From contig JAYRSJ010000006.1 in the NCBI GenBank assembly GCA_041920215.1, positions 62,001 through 126,000 of the forward strand: DNA of 64,000 nt, in the 5' to 3' direction. The translations under genes and the position numbers were made by a program. This DNA comes from JAYRSJ01 sp041920215. Its GTDB lineage: Bacteria > Pseudomonadota > Gammaproteobacteria > Burkholderiales > Burkholderiaceae_C. Of this stretch, positions 26,501 to 34,254 are shown piece after piece; the first letter of the stretch is position 1; each line of letters opens with the position of its first letter. The notes beneath the pieces were generated by a model that saw only the letters and a list, made by a program, of their open reading frames with translations, did not search any database and was not told the origin of the DNA.

Positions 26501-26770
26501 CACCGCGCTGCCCTCGTAGGAGCGCGAGGTCAGCGCATTGATGCCGGCCACCGTGTTGACCGCCTCCTCGATCTTCTTGGTGACCTCGGCCTCGACGATC
26601 TCCGGCGAGGCACCCGGGTAGTCGATCTGCACCACCACGGTCGGAAAGTCCACATTGGGAAACTGGTCGACCGCCAGGCGCTGGTAGCTGAATAGACCCA
26701 GCACCACAAAGGCCAGCATCACCATCACCGCCATCACCGGGTTCTGGATGGACACGCGGGTGAACCACAT
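23585..26770 (-). CDS. RND efflux transporter, HAE1/AcrB type
   Basis: Inner-membrane proton-driven pump subunit of 1061 residues. Twelve transmembrane segments flank two large periplasmic porter loops. It begins MWFTRVSIQNPVMAVMVMLA. The proton-relay aspartates are in LCVGLLIDDAIVVRENIVRH (about 415-435). The second half carries GLVTKNAILLIDFAIRAREG and the C-terminal PLAFALSEGAEQRAPMG. Together with the adaptor at 26791 and TolC at 21070 it should form a tripartite exporter. Substrates, probably hydrophobic or amphiphilic compounds, cannot be read from sequence. It follows the adaptor by 20 bases. Confidence 0.95.
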   Translation of the reverse strand: MWFTRVSIQNPVMAVMVMLAFVVLGLFSYQRLAVDQFPNVDFPTVVVQIDYPGASPEIVEAEVTKKIEEAVNTVAGINALTSRSYEGSAVVIVEFNLDIDGRKAAEDVREKVALIRPLLRDEVKEPRISRFDPQSVPIFNVALLPAEGCAATASCMSPQELSSVAEQLVRKRLENVRGVGSVALVGGVQRQIQIRLRPEAMQALGVSVEQLLAAVRSENQELPLGTLRSAQQERVVQLSARLRQPADFRDIVVARKGGVPIKLWQLAEVVDGPQEIESLALYNGQRTVLLAVQKSQGENTIAVVDGLNTALRDLQAQLPAGVRTEINRDNSRAIRVSVANVQRTLIEGAALTVLIVFLFLNSWRSTVITGLTLPIALIGTFLFMYVFGFTINNITMMALSLCVGLLIDDAIVVRENIVRHVQMGASPRQAALDGTEEIGLAVLATTLSIVAVFLPIGFMGGIVGKFFHEFGITIVAAVLISMFVSFTLDPMLSSVWQDPAAHGPYRGPPRNLYDRTVGRVTLAFDDLSEWLSRAYQTILAWSLRHKGKTLALALATLLASCGLAGAIGKEFVPKADLSETQINFYTPVGSSLEVTEARARQIDQLLRELPEVRYTVTTINSGFAAGKIYGAVYVRLADRKERQRSVNELVTPMREQLARVPGITVTNIGQTDLGGGKSLQFSLLGPDLQELERLAAQVQARLRQIPGLVDLDSTLKPNKPTVEITMRRDVAADAGLNVNALAGTLRTLLAGTTVGNWRAPDGENYDVLLRLAGGDRDSLADLRDLPIQLPAASDGSVRMLRLSQLAEVQAASGPNQINRRDMSREITLDANALGRSAGEISSDIRAVLESTAFPPGYRYSFGGSTKNMSESFNYALGALGLAVVFIYMILASQFKSFVQPLALMSSLPLTLIGVVLALLAFGSTLNMFSVIGIVMLMGLVTKNAILLIDFAIRAREGEHGHGVDLAPMGREAALLRAAQVRLRPILMTTLAMVFGMVPLAFALSEGAEQRAPMGQAVIGGVITSSLLTLVVVPVIYCYLDDLSAWARRRFGKAQAAPAGAK

Positions 26771-26790
26771 CGGCGGGCCTTGTCCTGGTT

Positions 26791-27939
26791 TCAGCGCGAG
26801 GCCGCAGCGGTGGCGGCGGCAGGCGCGATCTCGATCCGCGTGCCCTCGGGCAGCAGGCCGGCGGCGGCCGTCAGCACCTGCGCGCCCTCGGCCAGGCCGG
26901 CGACGATCTCGGTGACCGGCTGCAGCCGCCCGGCGATCAGGGCCTCACCGCTGGCGCCGGTCTGCACCGGCACACGCCGCACCCGGCCCTGCTCCAGCAG
27001 CAGCACCGAGGGGCTGGCCTTGTCGAGGCGCAGCGCATCGCTGGGCAGCAACAGGGCCTCGCGCTGCTCCAGCAGCAGCTGGCCGCGGGCGAACAGGCCC
27101 GGCCGCAGCCCCTGATGCGGCGGCTGCAGGCGCAGATAGAGCAGCAGGGCCCGCGAGCCGCTCTGGGCCGCCGGGTTGATGCGCGCCAGCCTGGCATCGA
27201 CCGTGCGGCCCTCGATCTCCAGGCGTGCCGTGGCGCCGAGCTGCAGGCCCAGCGCCTGCTCGGCCGGCACGGCGGCCTCCAGCTCCAGCACGCTGGCGTC
27301 GACGATCTCGATCAGCCGCGTGTCCAGCGCCACCCGCTCGCCCGGTTGGGCAGCGCGCTGCGCCACCTGGCCGGCCATCGGTGCGATCAGCCGGCTGTCG
27401 GCCAGGGACTTGCGTGCCAGCGCCACCGCCGCCTGGGCGGCCTGCCAGTTGGCCAGTGCCGCCGCCTCGTTGGACTGGCTGGTCTGCAGCGCGGTGCTGG
27501 AGATGAAGCCCTGCCCCACCAGTGCGCGGTTGTTCAGGAGCGCGCGCCGGGCGATGTCCAGCTGGGCCTGGGCGCTGGCGGCGCTTTCCTCGGCCTGGCG
27601 CAGCCGCCACTGCGGCTCGGTGGGGTCGAGCTGGCCCAGCAGCTGGCCGGCCCGCACGCTGTCACCCTCGCGCACCGTCAGGCTCTTGAGCTCGGCCGCC
27701 AGCTTGGCCTTGACCCAGGCCGAGTCCAGCGCCCGCAGCGAGCCCGACAGCGCCAAAGTGCGCTGCAGCGGCAGGCGCTGCACGCGGGCCAGATCCAGCG
27801 CGCCGAGCTGCAGCACGGCGCTTGCGGCCGCAGGAGGCGGCGGTGCCGCCGGGCGCAGGCGCCGCGCCAGCCCCAGGGCCAGCGCCGCCAGCAGGAGCAG
27901 CAACAGCAGCAGGCCGGCCAGCTTCTTTGTCTTGTTCAT
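26791..27939 (-). CDS. RND efflux periplasmic adaptor (membrane fusion protein)
   Basis: A 382-residue HlyD/AcrA-type adaptor. A leucine-rich N-terminal membrane anchor (KLAGLLLLLLLLAALALGL) is followed by a lipoyl/barrel-sandwich half (DSVRAGQLLGQLDP), a helical hairpin (about 95-160), the second lipoyl half (MAGQVAQRAAQPGERVALD) and a beta-barrel. I use the ATG at 27939; a GTG three codons upstream (27948) would leave only 4 bases to the tetR stop and is possible. Lies directly between the regulator and the pump gene. Confidence 0.93.
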   Translation of the reverse strand: MNKTKKLAGLLLLLLLLAALALGLARRLRPAAPPPPAAASAVLQLGALDLARVQRLPLQRTLALSGSLRALDSAWVKAKLAAELKSLTVREGDSVRAGQLLGQLDPTEPQWRLRQAEESAASAQAQLDIARRALLNNRALVGQGFISSTALQTSQSNEAAALANWQAAQAAVALARKSLADSRLIAPMAGQVAQRAAQPGERVALDTRLIEIVDASVLELEAAVPAEQALGLQLGATARLEIEGRTVDARLARINPAAQSGSRALLLYLRLQPPHQGLRPGLFARGQLLLEQREALLLPSDALRLDKASPSVLLLEQGRVRRVPVQTGASGEALIAGRLQPVTEIVAGLAEGAQVLTAAAGLLPEGTRIEIAPAAATAAASR

Positions 27940-27952
27940 CGTCTGCACACCG

Positions 27953-28675
27953 TCAAGGCCCGGCCAGCAGGCCGCGCAAGATCAGATCCAGCTGCACCGC
28001 CAGCACGGCTGGCGGGTCCAGCGGCGGGCCATGCAGCTTGCAGGCGCCGAAGGAATGCTCGTAAAGCACCATCTGCAGCAAGGGGCCGATCAGCACCTGC
28101 ACCGTCTCGTTGACCGGCACCGGCCGGAACTCGCCGCTGGCGATGCCACGCTCGATCAGGCCGCCCAGCAGCCGGTGAGTGGGGGCGATCACCTCGTCCA
28201 TATAGAAGCGCGCCAGCTCCGGGAAGTTGCGCGCCTCGGCCACCATGATCTTGGTGATGCCGCCGGCCGGCCCCAGCCCCACCCGCTGCCACCATTCCAG
28301 CTGCACCTTGCGCAGCAGCTCGGCCATGCTGCCCTTGTGCTGGGCCAGCCAGCCCAGGCCTTCGGCGATGTGGATGGACAGGTTCTCGCGCACCACCGCC
28401 TTGAACAGCTCGTCCTTGCTGGGGTAGTAGAGATAGAGCGTGCCCTTGGACACACCGGCCCGCGCGGCCCCCCCCACGGCGCGGGGGGGCGCGAAACCTT
28501 TTTCGACGAAGAGGGCCAGGGCCGCCGCCAGCAGCTCCTGCGGACGCGCCTCCTTGCGGCGCTGGCGCGCGCCGGCAGGCGCCGCGGCCCTCGCCCGGCC
28601 GGCCATGGCGACAGCGGGGGGGGCAGCGGGGCCGGCGGCAATGCTGGCGGCAACGGTGGAGGGGCGGCGGGGCAT
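27953..28675 (-). CDS. TetR family repressor of the RND operon
   Basis: A 240-residue regulator: N-terminal HTH about 42-90 (ELLAAALALFVEKGF and GVSKGTLYLYYPSKDELFKAVV) and a C-terminal ligand-binding domain with ERGIASGEFRPV. An Ala-rich extension of about 38 residues precedes the HTH; AAGG before the ATG supports this start, though an ATG at 28606 is possible. The helix between the two quoted HTH blocks reads PPRAVGGAA, where the family expects something like ATRVEDIAA; it coincides with C8 and G7 homopolymers (28468-28489). A palindromic operator lies 13 bases upstream of the start. Confidence 0.9.
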   Translation of the reverse strand: MPRRPSTVAASIAAGPAAPPAVAMAGRARAAAPAGARQRRKEARPQELLAAALALFVEKGFAPPRAVGGAARAGVSKGTLYLYYPSKDELFKAVVRENLSIHIAEGLGWLAQHKGSMAELLRKVQLEWWQRVGLGPAGGITKIMVAEARNFPELARFYMDEVIAPTHRLLGGLIERGIASGEFRPVPVNETVQVLIGPLLQMVLYEHSFGACKLHGPPLDPPAVLAVQLDLILRGLLAGP

Positions 28676-28687
28676 GGCCTTGTACTG

Positions 28688-28701
28688 ACTGACTGGTCAG
28701 T
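28688..28701. promoter_or_regulatory. TetR-type operator
   Basis: Perfect inverted repeat ACTGAC-TG-GTCAGT just upstream of the tetR start and in the tetR/uppP divergent region, embedded in a GACTGACTGGTCAG context common for TetR operators of RND efflux loci. Likely site of autorepression and pump control. Confidence 0.75.
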
Positions 28702-28837
28702 AATGTACGCATGGCCCCGGCCGGGGTCAATGCGGCATCGGCAGGCCTCGGTGCCGGCCGTGCGCTCAGCGCCAGCGTCACGGCCGCCCGCTATGATCCG
28801 CCCGCATTTTTGCCATGCCGTTTCAGGGAGCGAGAGT

Positions 28838-29662
28838 TTGGATCCAGTGCTGTTGATCAAGGCCGCCATCATGGGTGTGGTGGAAGGCCTGACCGAGTTC
28901 CTGCCGATCTCCTCCACCGGCCACCTGATCCTGACCGGCGCGCTGCTGGGTTTTGTCGACGCCAAGGCCAAGGTCTTCGACATCGCGATACAGACCGGCG
29001 CCATCGTCGCGGTGATCATCGTCTACTGGCAGCGCCTGCGCGCGGTAGCCCGCGGCCTGGGCAGCGAGCCGCGCGCGCGCCGCTTCGTGCTCAATGTGGC
29101 GATAGGCTTCGCCCCGGCCGTGGTGCTGGGCCTGCTGCTGGGCAAGGCGATCAAGGCCCATCTGTTCACCCCCACGGTCGTCGCGATCGCGCTGATCCTC
29201 GGCGGCTTCGTGATCCTGTGGGCCGAGCGCCGCCAGCAGGCGGCGGTGCGCGTGCGCGAGGTCGACGAGATGAGCCCGCTCGACGCGCTCAAGGTCGGCC
29301 TGGCCCAGTGCGTGGCGATGATTCCCGGCACCAGCCGCTCGGGCGCCACCATCATCGGCGGCATGCTGTTCGGCCTCTCGCGCAAGGCCGCCACCGACTA
29401 TTCCTTCTTCCTGGCCATCCCGACGCTGATCGGCGCCGGCCTGTACAGCCTCTACAAGGAGCGCGCGCTGCTGAGCGTCGCCGATCTGCCGCTGTTCGGC
29501 GTGGGCCTGCTGTTCTCCTTCGTCAGTGCCTGGATCTGCGTGCGCTGGCTCTTGCGCTATATCTCCAGCCACGACTTCGTGCCCTTTGCCTGGTACCGCA
29601 TCGTTTTCGGCCTGGTGATCCTGGGCGCGGGCTGGGCCGGCTTCGGCGACTGGGGCGGTTGA
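28838..29662 (+). CDS. uppP: Undecaprenyl-diphosphatase UppP (BacA)
   Basis: Integral membrane phosphatase of 274 residues that regenerates undecaprenyl phosphate, the lipid carrier for peptidoglycan; gives bacitracin tolerance. Motifs EGLTEFLPISSTGHL (about 17-31) and MIPGTSRSGATIIGGML carry the catalytic Glu, Ser and Arg. Several hydrophobic helices. Start is the TTG at 28838, encoding MDPVLLIKAAIMGVVEG, with AGGGAG seven bases upstream; no ATG fits between that and the conserved N terminus except an internal one at codon 12. Confidence 0.96.
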   Translation: MDPVLLIKAAIMGVVEGLTEFLPISSTGHLILTGALLGFVDAKAKVFDIAIQTGAIVAVIIVYWQRLRAVARGLGSEPRARRFVLNVAIGFAPAVVLGLLLGKAIKAHLFTPTVVAIALILGGFVILWAERRQQAAVRVREVDEMSPLDALKVGLAQCVAMIPGTSRSGATIIGGMLFGLSRKAATDYSFFLAIPTLIGAGLYSLYKERALLSVADLPLFGVGLLFSFVSAWICVRWLLRYISSHDFVPFAWYRIVFGLVILGAGWAGFGDWGG

Positions 29663-29699
29663 ACCCCGGCCTGCAGCAGCGCCTGCAGTCCGGTCGAAC

Positions 29700-29705
29700 T
29701 AAAAT
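29700..29705 (+). promoter_or_regulatory. Candidate -10 element for map
   Basis: TAAAAT in the context ACTAAAATCG, the same form as upstream of efp. It lies only 8 bases before the map ATG, so a transcript from here would have almost no leader. No ribosome-binding site is visible between it and the ATG. Confidence 0.4.
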
Positions 29706-29713
29706 CGCCCCCC

Positions 29714-30517
29714 ATGACGATCACCATCAAGACGGCCGCCGATATCGCGGCCATGCGCGTCGCCGGCCGGCTGGCGTCCGAGGTGCTGGACATGCTGACC
29801 CCGCATGTCAAGCCCGGCATCACCACCGAGCAGCTGGACCGCCTGGCCCACGACCATATCGTGAACGTGCAGCAGGCCATCCCGGCCCCGCTGAACTACA
29901 CGCCGCCGGGCTACACGCCCTACCCCAAGTCCATCTGCACCTCGGTCAATCACCAGGTCTGCCATGGCATCCCCAATGACAAGGCGCTGAAGAACGGCGA
30001 CATCGTCAATATCGACGTCACCGTGATCAAGGACGGCTGGCATGGCGACACCAGCCGCATGTTCATCGTCGGCGAAGGTTCGATCGCGGCAAAGCGCCTG
30101 TGCGCCTTCACCTACGACGCGATGTGGAAGGGCATCGCCAAGGTCAGGCCCGGCGCGCGCCTGGGTGATATCGGCCATGCGATCCAGACCTTCGCCGAGA
30201 ACGCCGGCTTTTCCATCGTGCGCGAGTTCTGCGGCCACGGCATCGGCCAGAAGTTCCACGAGGAGCCGCAGGTGCTGCACTACGGCCGCCCCGGCACGCT
30301 GGAGGAGCTGGTGCCGGGCATGGTGTTCACGATCGAGCCGATGATCAATGCCGGCCGGCGCGAGATCAAGGACCTGTCGGACGGCTGGACCATCGTCACC
30401 AAGGACCGCTCGCTGTCGGCCCAGTGGGAGCACACCATCGTCGTGACCGAGACCGGCTACGAGGTGCTGACCCTGTCGGCGGGCAGCCCGCCACCGCCGC
30501 CCTTCATCACCGCCTGA
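29714..30517 (+). CDS. map: Methionine aminopeptidase type I
   Basis: Removes the initiator methionine from nascent proteins; 267 residues. The metal-ligand pattern is present: Asp in GDIVNIDVTVI, Asp in HGDTSRMF, His in FCGHGIGQKFHEEP, Glu in VFTIEPMINAG, and Glu in QWEHTIVVTE. The entry MTITIKTAADIAAMRVAGRLA is typical. The C-terminal tail is proline-rich (SPPPPPFITA). Its TGA stop overlaps the glnD ATG (TGATG), implying coupling to glnD. Confidence 0.97.
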   Translation: MTITIKTAADIAAMRVAGRLASEVLDMLTPHVKPGITTEQLDRLAHDHIVNVQQAIPAPLNYTPPGYTPYPKSICTSVNHQVCHGIPNDKALKNGDIVNIDVTVIKDGWHGDTSRMFIVGEGSIAAKRLCAFTYDAMWKGIAKVRPGARLGDIGHAIQTFAENAGFSIVREFCGHGIGQKFHEEPQVLHYGRPGTLEELVPGMVFTIEPMINAGRREIKDLSDGWTIVTKDRSLSAQWEHTIVVTETGYEVLTLSAGSPPPPPFITA

Positions 30518-33117
30518 TGGCCTCCACCCCGCCGGTGCTGGGCGTGACCGAGCTGCGCCAGCATTTCAAGAGCAGCAAGCTGGCTCTGCTGCAGGCCTTC
30601 CGCGAGGCCAAGCCCACCATTGCGGCCGCCAGCGGCCTGATGCGCCAGCTGGCCCGGCATGTGGATGCCACGCTGCAGACCCTGTGGCGGGGGGGGGGGG
30701 GGGGGGCCGGCGCCGCGCTGCTGGCGGTGGGTGGCTACGGCCGCGGCGAGCTCTTCCCCTACTCCGACATCGATGTGCTGCTGCTGCTGCCCGAGGGCCT
30801 GGAGCCGCACCAGCCGGGACCGCTGAAGAGTGCCATCGAGGCCTTCATCACCGCCTGCTGGGACACCGGGCTGGAGATCGGCTCCTCGGTGCGCACCGTG
30901 GGCGACTGCCTGCGCGAGGCCGGCAGCGATGTGACGGTGCAGACCGCGATGCTGGAGGCCCGGCTGCTGGCGGGCGCCAAGCCGCTGTTCCAGCAGTTCG
31001 AGCAGGCCCTGATGGCGGCCATGGATGCGCGCGCCTTCCTGCGTGCCAAGACGCTGGAGATGCGCCAGCGCCATACCAAGTACGATGACACGCCTTATGC
31101 GCTGGAGCCCAACTGCAAGGAAAGCCCCGGCGGGCTGCGCGATCTGCAGTTCCTGATCTGGATCGCGCGGGCGGCCGGCCTGGGCAAGACCTGGCACCAG
31201 CTCGCGGCCAAGGGCCTGATCACCGCCTTCGAGAGCCGCCAGCTGCAGCGCAACGAGGGCCTGTTGAAGCTGATACGGGCCCGGCTGCATGTGGTGGCCG
31301 GCCGGCGCGAGGACCGCCTGGTCTTCGATCTGCAGACGGCGGTGGCGCAGAGCTTCGGCTACCAGGCCGATGCCAGCCAGCGCGCCTCCGAGGTGCTGAT
31401 GCGACGCTACTACTGGGCGGCCAAGGCGGTGAGCCAGCTCAACCAGGTGCTGCTGCTGAACCTGGAGGAGCAGATCAACGGCACGCAGCAGGCGCTGATG
31501 AGGCCGATCAACGAGCGCTTCCTGGACCGCGCCGGCATGCTGGAGGTGGCCAGCGACGATCTGTACGAGCGTCATCCGCAGGCCATTCTCGAGACCTTTC
31601 TGGTCTACCAGCAGACACCCGGTATCAAGGGTCTGTCGGCGCGCACGCTGCGGGCGCTTTACAACGCCCGCGAGCTGATGAACAGCGGCTTCCGCCGCGA
31701 GCCGGCCAACCGGGCGCTGTTCATGCAGATACTGCGCCAGCCCGAGGGCCAGACCCATGCATTCCGGCTGATGAACCAGACCTCGGTGCTGGGCCGCTAT
31801 CTGTGGGTGTTCCGCCGCATCGTCGGCCAGATGCAGCACGACCTCTTCCACGTCTACACGGTCGACCAGCACATCCTGATGGTGCTGCGCAATGTGCGCC
31901 GCTTCTTCATCCCCGAGCATGCGCACGAGTACGCGTTTTGCTCGCAGCTGGCGGCGCAGTTCGACAAGCCGGAGCTGCTCTACATCGCCGCCCTCTTCCA
32001 CGATGTGGCCAAGGGCCGCGGCGGCGACCATTCCGACCTCGGCGCGGTCGAGGCCCGGCGCTTCTGCCGCGACCATGGGCTGGACAAGGCCGATGCCGCC
32101 CTGGTGGTCTTTCTGGTTCAGCATCACCTGACGCTGTCGCGGGTGGCGCAGAAGGAGGACCTGTCCGACCCCGAGGTGATCGCCGCCTTTGCCGCCAAGA
32201 TGGGCGATGCGCGCCATCTGACCGCGCTCTACCTGCTGACGGTGGCCGATATCCGCGGCACCAGCCCCAAGGTCTGGAATGCCTGGAAGGGCAAGCTGCT
32301 GGAAGACCTCTACCGCCTGACGCTGCGCGCCCTGGGCGGTGCCAAGCCCAATCTGGCGGCCGATATCGAGGCCCGCAAGCAGGAGGCCAGGCAAGACCTG
32401 GCCCTGCACTCCCAGCTACCCGGCACCGAGACGCCGCTCTGGGAGACCCTGGAGCTGAGCTATTTCGCCCGCCACGATGTGGGCGAGCTGGCCTGGCATG
32501 CACGCTCGCTGTGGCGCCATGTGGAGAGCCCCGTGCCAGTGGTACGGGCCCGTCCCTCGCCGGTCGGAGAGGGGCTGCAGGTGCTGGTCTATGCACCCGA
32601 CCGCCAGGACCTGTTCGCCCGCATCTGCGGCTATTTCGACAGCGCCGGCTTCAACATCCTGGACGCCAAGGTGCATACCAACCGCAAGGGCTATGCGCTG
32701 GACACCTTCCAGGTCATCAGCCCCGACCTCGACCTGCATCACCGCGATCTGGTGCCGCTGGTGGAATCCAAGCTCGGCCAGGCGCTAGCCGCCGAGGGGC
32801 CGCTGCCCGAGCCACGGCGCGGTCGCCTGTCGCGGCGGGTCAAGTCCTTCCCCTTCACACCGCGCATCGCGCTGCGGCCCGATGAGCGCGCCACCGCCTG
32901 GCTGCTGTCCATCAGCACCAGCGACCGGGCCGGCCTGCTCTATGCGATCGCACGGGTGCTGGCCCGCCACGGCATCAATCTGCAGCTGGCCAAGATCTCC
33001 ACGCTGGGCGAGCGGGTCGAGGACACCTTCCTGGTCGACGGCCCCGCGCTGCAGCAGAACAAGGCCCAGCTGCAGATCGAGAGCGAGCTGCTGGACGCCA
33101 TTTCCCTTCCTGCCTGA
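30517..33117 (+). CDS. glnD: Bifunctional uridylyltransferase/uridylyl-removing enzyme GlnD
   Basis: Nitrogen sensor of 866 residues that uridylylates PII proteins under N limitation and reverses this with glutamine. The nucleotidyltransferase domain has LLAVGGYGRGELFPYSDIDVLL (about 68-89 region). The HD domain shows ALFHDVAKGRGGDHSDL (about 490). Two C-terminal ACT domains sense glutamine (LFARICGYFDSAGFNILDAK and DRAGLLYAIARVLARHGINL). Codons 58-64 read Arg-Gly5-Ala from an 18-base G run, unlike the charged or polar sequence usual just before AALLAVGG. Starts at the ATG overlapping the map stop. Confidence 0.96.
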   Translation: MASTPPVLGVTELRQHFKSSKLALLQAFREAKPTIAAASGLMRQLARHVDATLQTLWRGGGGGAGAALLAVGGYGRGELFPYSDIDVLLLLPEGLEPHQPGPLKSAIEAFITACWDTGLEIGSSVRTVGDCLREAGSDVTVQTAMLEARLLAGAKPLFQQFEQALMAAMDARAFLRAKTLEMRQRHTKYDDTPYALEPNCKESPGGLRDLQFLIWIARAAGLGKTWHQLAAKGLITAFESRQLQRNEGLLKLIRARLHVVAGRREDRLVFDLQTAVAQSFGYQADASQRASEVLMRRYYWAAKAVSQLNQVLLLNLEEQINGTQQALMRPINERFLDRAGMLEVASDDLYERHPQAILETFLVYQQTPGIKGLSARTLRALYNARELMNSGFRREPANRALFMQILRQPEGQTHAFRLMNQTSVLGRYLWVFRRIVGQMQHDLFHVYTVDQHILMVLRNVRRFFIPEHAHEYAFCSQLAAQFDKPELLYIAALFHDVAKGRGGDHSDLGAVEARRFCRDHGLDKADAALVVFLVQHHLTLSRVAQKEDLSDPEVIAAFAAKMGDARHLTALYLLTVADIRGTSPKVWNAWKGKLLEDLYRLTLRALGGAKPNLAADIEARKQEARQDLALHSQLPGTETPLWETLELSYFARHDVGELAWHARSLWRHVESPVPVVRARPSPVGEGLQVLVYAPDRQDLFARICGYFDSAGFNILDAKVHTNRKGYALDTFQVISPDLDLHHRDLVPLVESKLGQALAAEGPLPEPRRGRLSRRVKSFPFTPRIALRPDERATAWLLSISTSDRAGLLYAIARVLARHGINLQLAKISTLGERVEDTFLVDGPALQQNKAQLQIESELLDAISLPA
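30689..30706 (+). repeat. 18-base G homopolymer inside glnD
   Basis: Uninterrupted G18 in the coding strand, preserving frame and adding or replacing residues with Gly59-Gly63. No other homopolymer in the window approaches this length. It may be a contingency tract or a sequencing/assembly artefact. Confidence 0.9.
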
Positions 33118-33132
33118 TTCGACCCACGCCCC

Positions 33133-34191
33133 ATGAGCCAAGGCCCCATCATCAAGCCCGAGGAGGCCCTGGCCAATCTGGGCCAGTTCGACGCCCTCAT
33201 CGATGTGCGCTCACCGGCGGAGTTTGCCGAGGACCATCTGCCGGGCGCGCTCAACTGGCCGGTGCTGGACGACGAGGAGCGCCGTGTCGTCGGCACGCTG
33301 TACAAGGCCTCGCCCTTCGAGGCGCGCAAGATCGGCGCGGCCCTGGTGGCGCGCAATATCGCCCGCCATCTGGACGCCCATGCGACGCCGCTGGCGCGCA
33401 GCTGGAAGCCGCTGGTCTACTGCTGGCGCGGCGGTCAGCGCTCCGGCAGCATGAGCTGGTTTCTGGGCCAGATCGGCTTCCGCTCGCGCCAGCTGCAGGG
33501 CGGCTACAAGGCCTACCGGGCCCAGGTGCGCGCCGATCTGGAGACCCTGCCCCAGGGCCTGCAGCTGCGTCTGCTGTGCGGTCGGACCGGCAGCGGCAAG
33601 ACCCGGCTGCTGCAGGCCCTGCAGGCCGAAGGAGCCCAGGTGCTGGACCTGGAGGGACTGGCCCGCCACCGCGGTTCGGTGCTGGGCGCCCTGCCCGACC
33701 AGCCCCAGCCCAGCCAGAAGCGCTTCGACAGCCTGCTCTGGAGCGCCTTGCGCGGCTTCGACCGCGCCCGGCCCATCTATGTGGAGAGCGAGAGCCGCAA
33801 GATCGGCCAGCTGCGGGTGCCCGAGTCGCTGCACAGCGCGATGCGCGCCAGCAGCGCGCTGCTGTGGCTGGAGCTGCCCGAGGACGCCCGCGTGCAGCTG
33901 CTGATGGAGGACTATGCGCATTTCGCCGCCGCGCCCGATGCCTTCTGCCGGCTGCTGGACGGCCTGGTGGAGCTGCGCGGCCGCGGCCGTGTCGAACATT
34001 GGCAGGCGCTGGCTCGCCAGGGCGCATGGGCCCAGGTCTTTCGCGAGCTGATGCTGGAGCATTACGACCCCGGCTACGAGCGATCGTTGCACAAGCACTA
34101 CCCACTGCTGGCCCAGGCGCAGCGCCTGCAGCCGGCCGATGGCGCCGAAGCCACGCTGCGCGCGCTGGCGCGCACCCTGCTGGGTGGCTGA
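33133..34191 (+). CDS. mnmH: tRNA 2-selenouridine/geranyl-2-thiouridine synthase MnmH
   Basis: A 352-residue enzyme (SelU/YbbB) converting 5-methylaminomethyl-2-thiouridine at the wobble position of tRNA to the seleno form via a geranylated intermediate. The N-terminal rhodanese domain has DVRSPAEFAEDHLPGALNWP and the active Cys in PLVYCWRGGQRSGSM (about 97). The C-terminal P-loop domain starts with LLCGRTGSGKTRLLQAL (about 148). Lies 15 bases after glnD. Selenophosphate synthase (selD) is not in this window, so use of selenium is unproven here. Confidence 0.94.
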   Translation: MSQGPIIKPEEALANLGQFDALIDVRSPAEFAEDHLPGALNWPVLDDEERRVVGTLYKASPFEARKIGAALVARNIARHLDAHATPLARSWKPLVYCWRGGQRSGSMSWFLGQIGFRSRQLQGGYKAYRAQVRADLETLPQGLQLRLLCGRTGSGKTRLLQALQAEGAQVLDLEGLARHRGSVLGALPDQPQPSQKRFDSLLWSALRGFDRARPIYVESESRKIGQLRVPESLHSAMRASSALLWLELPEDARVQLLMEDYAHFAAAPDAFCRLLDGLVELRGRGRVEHWQALARQGAWAQVFRELMLEHYDPGYERSLHKHYPLLAQAQRLQPADGAEATLRALARTLLGG

Positions 34192-34193
34192 AA

Positions 34194-34212
34194 CACCGCC
34201 CTCCTGGCGGTG
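34194..34212 (+). terminator. Terminator-like hairpin after mnmH
   Basis: Stem CACCGCC/GGCGGTG with loop CTCCT three bases after the mnmH stop. It lacks a T run, so it may be only a transcript-stabilising or weak termination structure. Confidence 0.35.
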
Positions 34213-34254
34213 CATTGACAGGTATCAAGACAAACCACGGGAAGAGCTGTCAGC

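Noticed and set aside
24344..26695. 783-codon open frame on the plus strand
   Set aside because: It runs antisense through the whole RND pump gene; His/Gln/Leu-rich shadow of a high-GC gene, with no family pattern.
30457..32409. 650-codon minus-strand frame
   Set aside because: Antisense to glnD; composition typical of a shadow frame.
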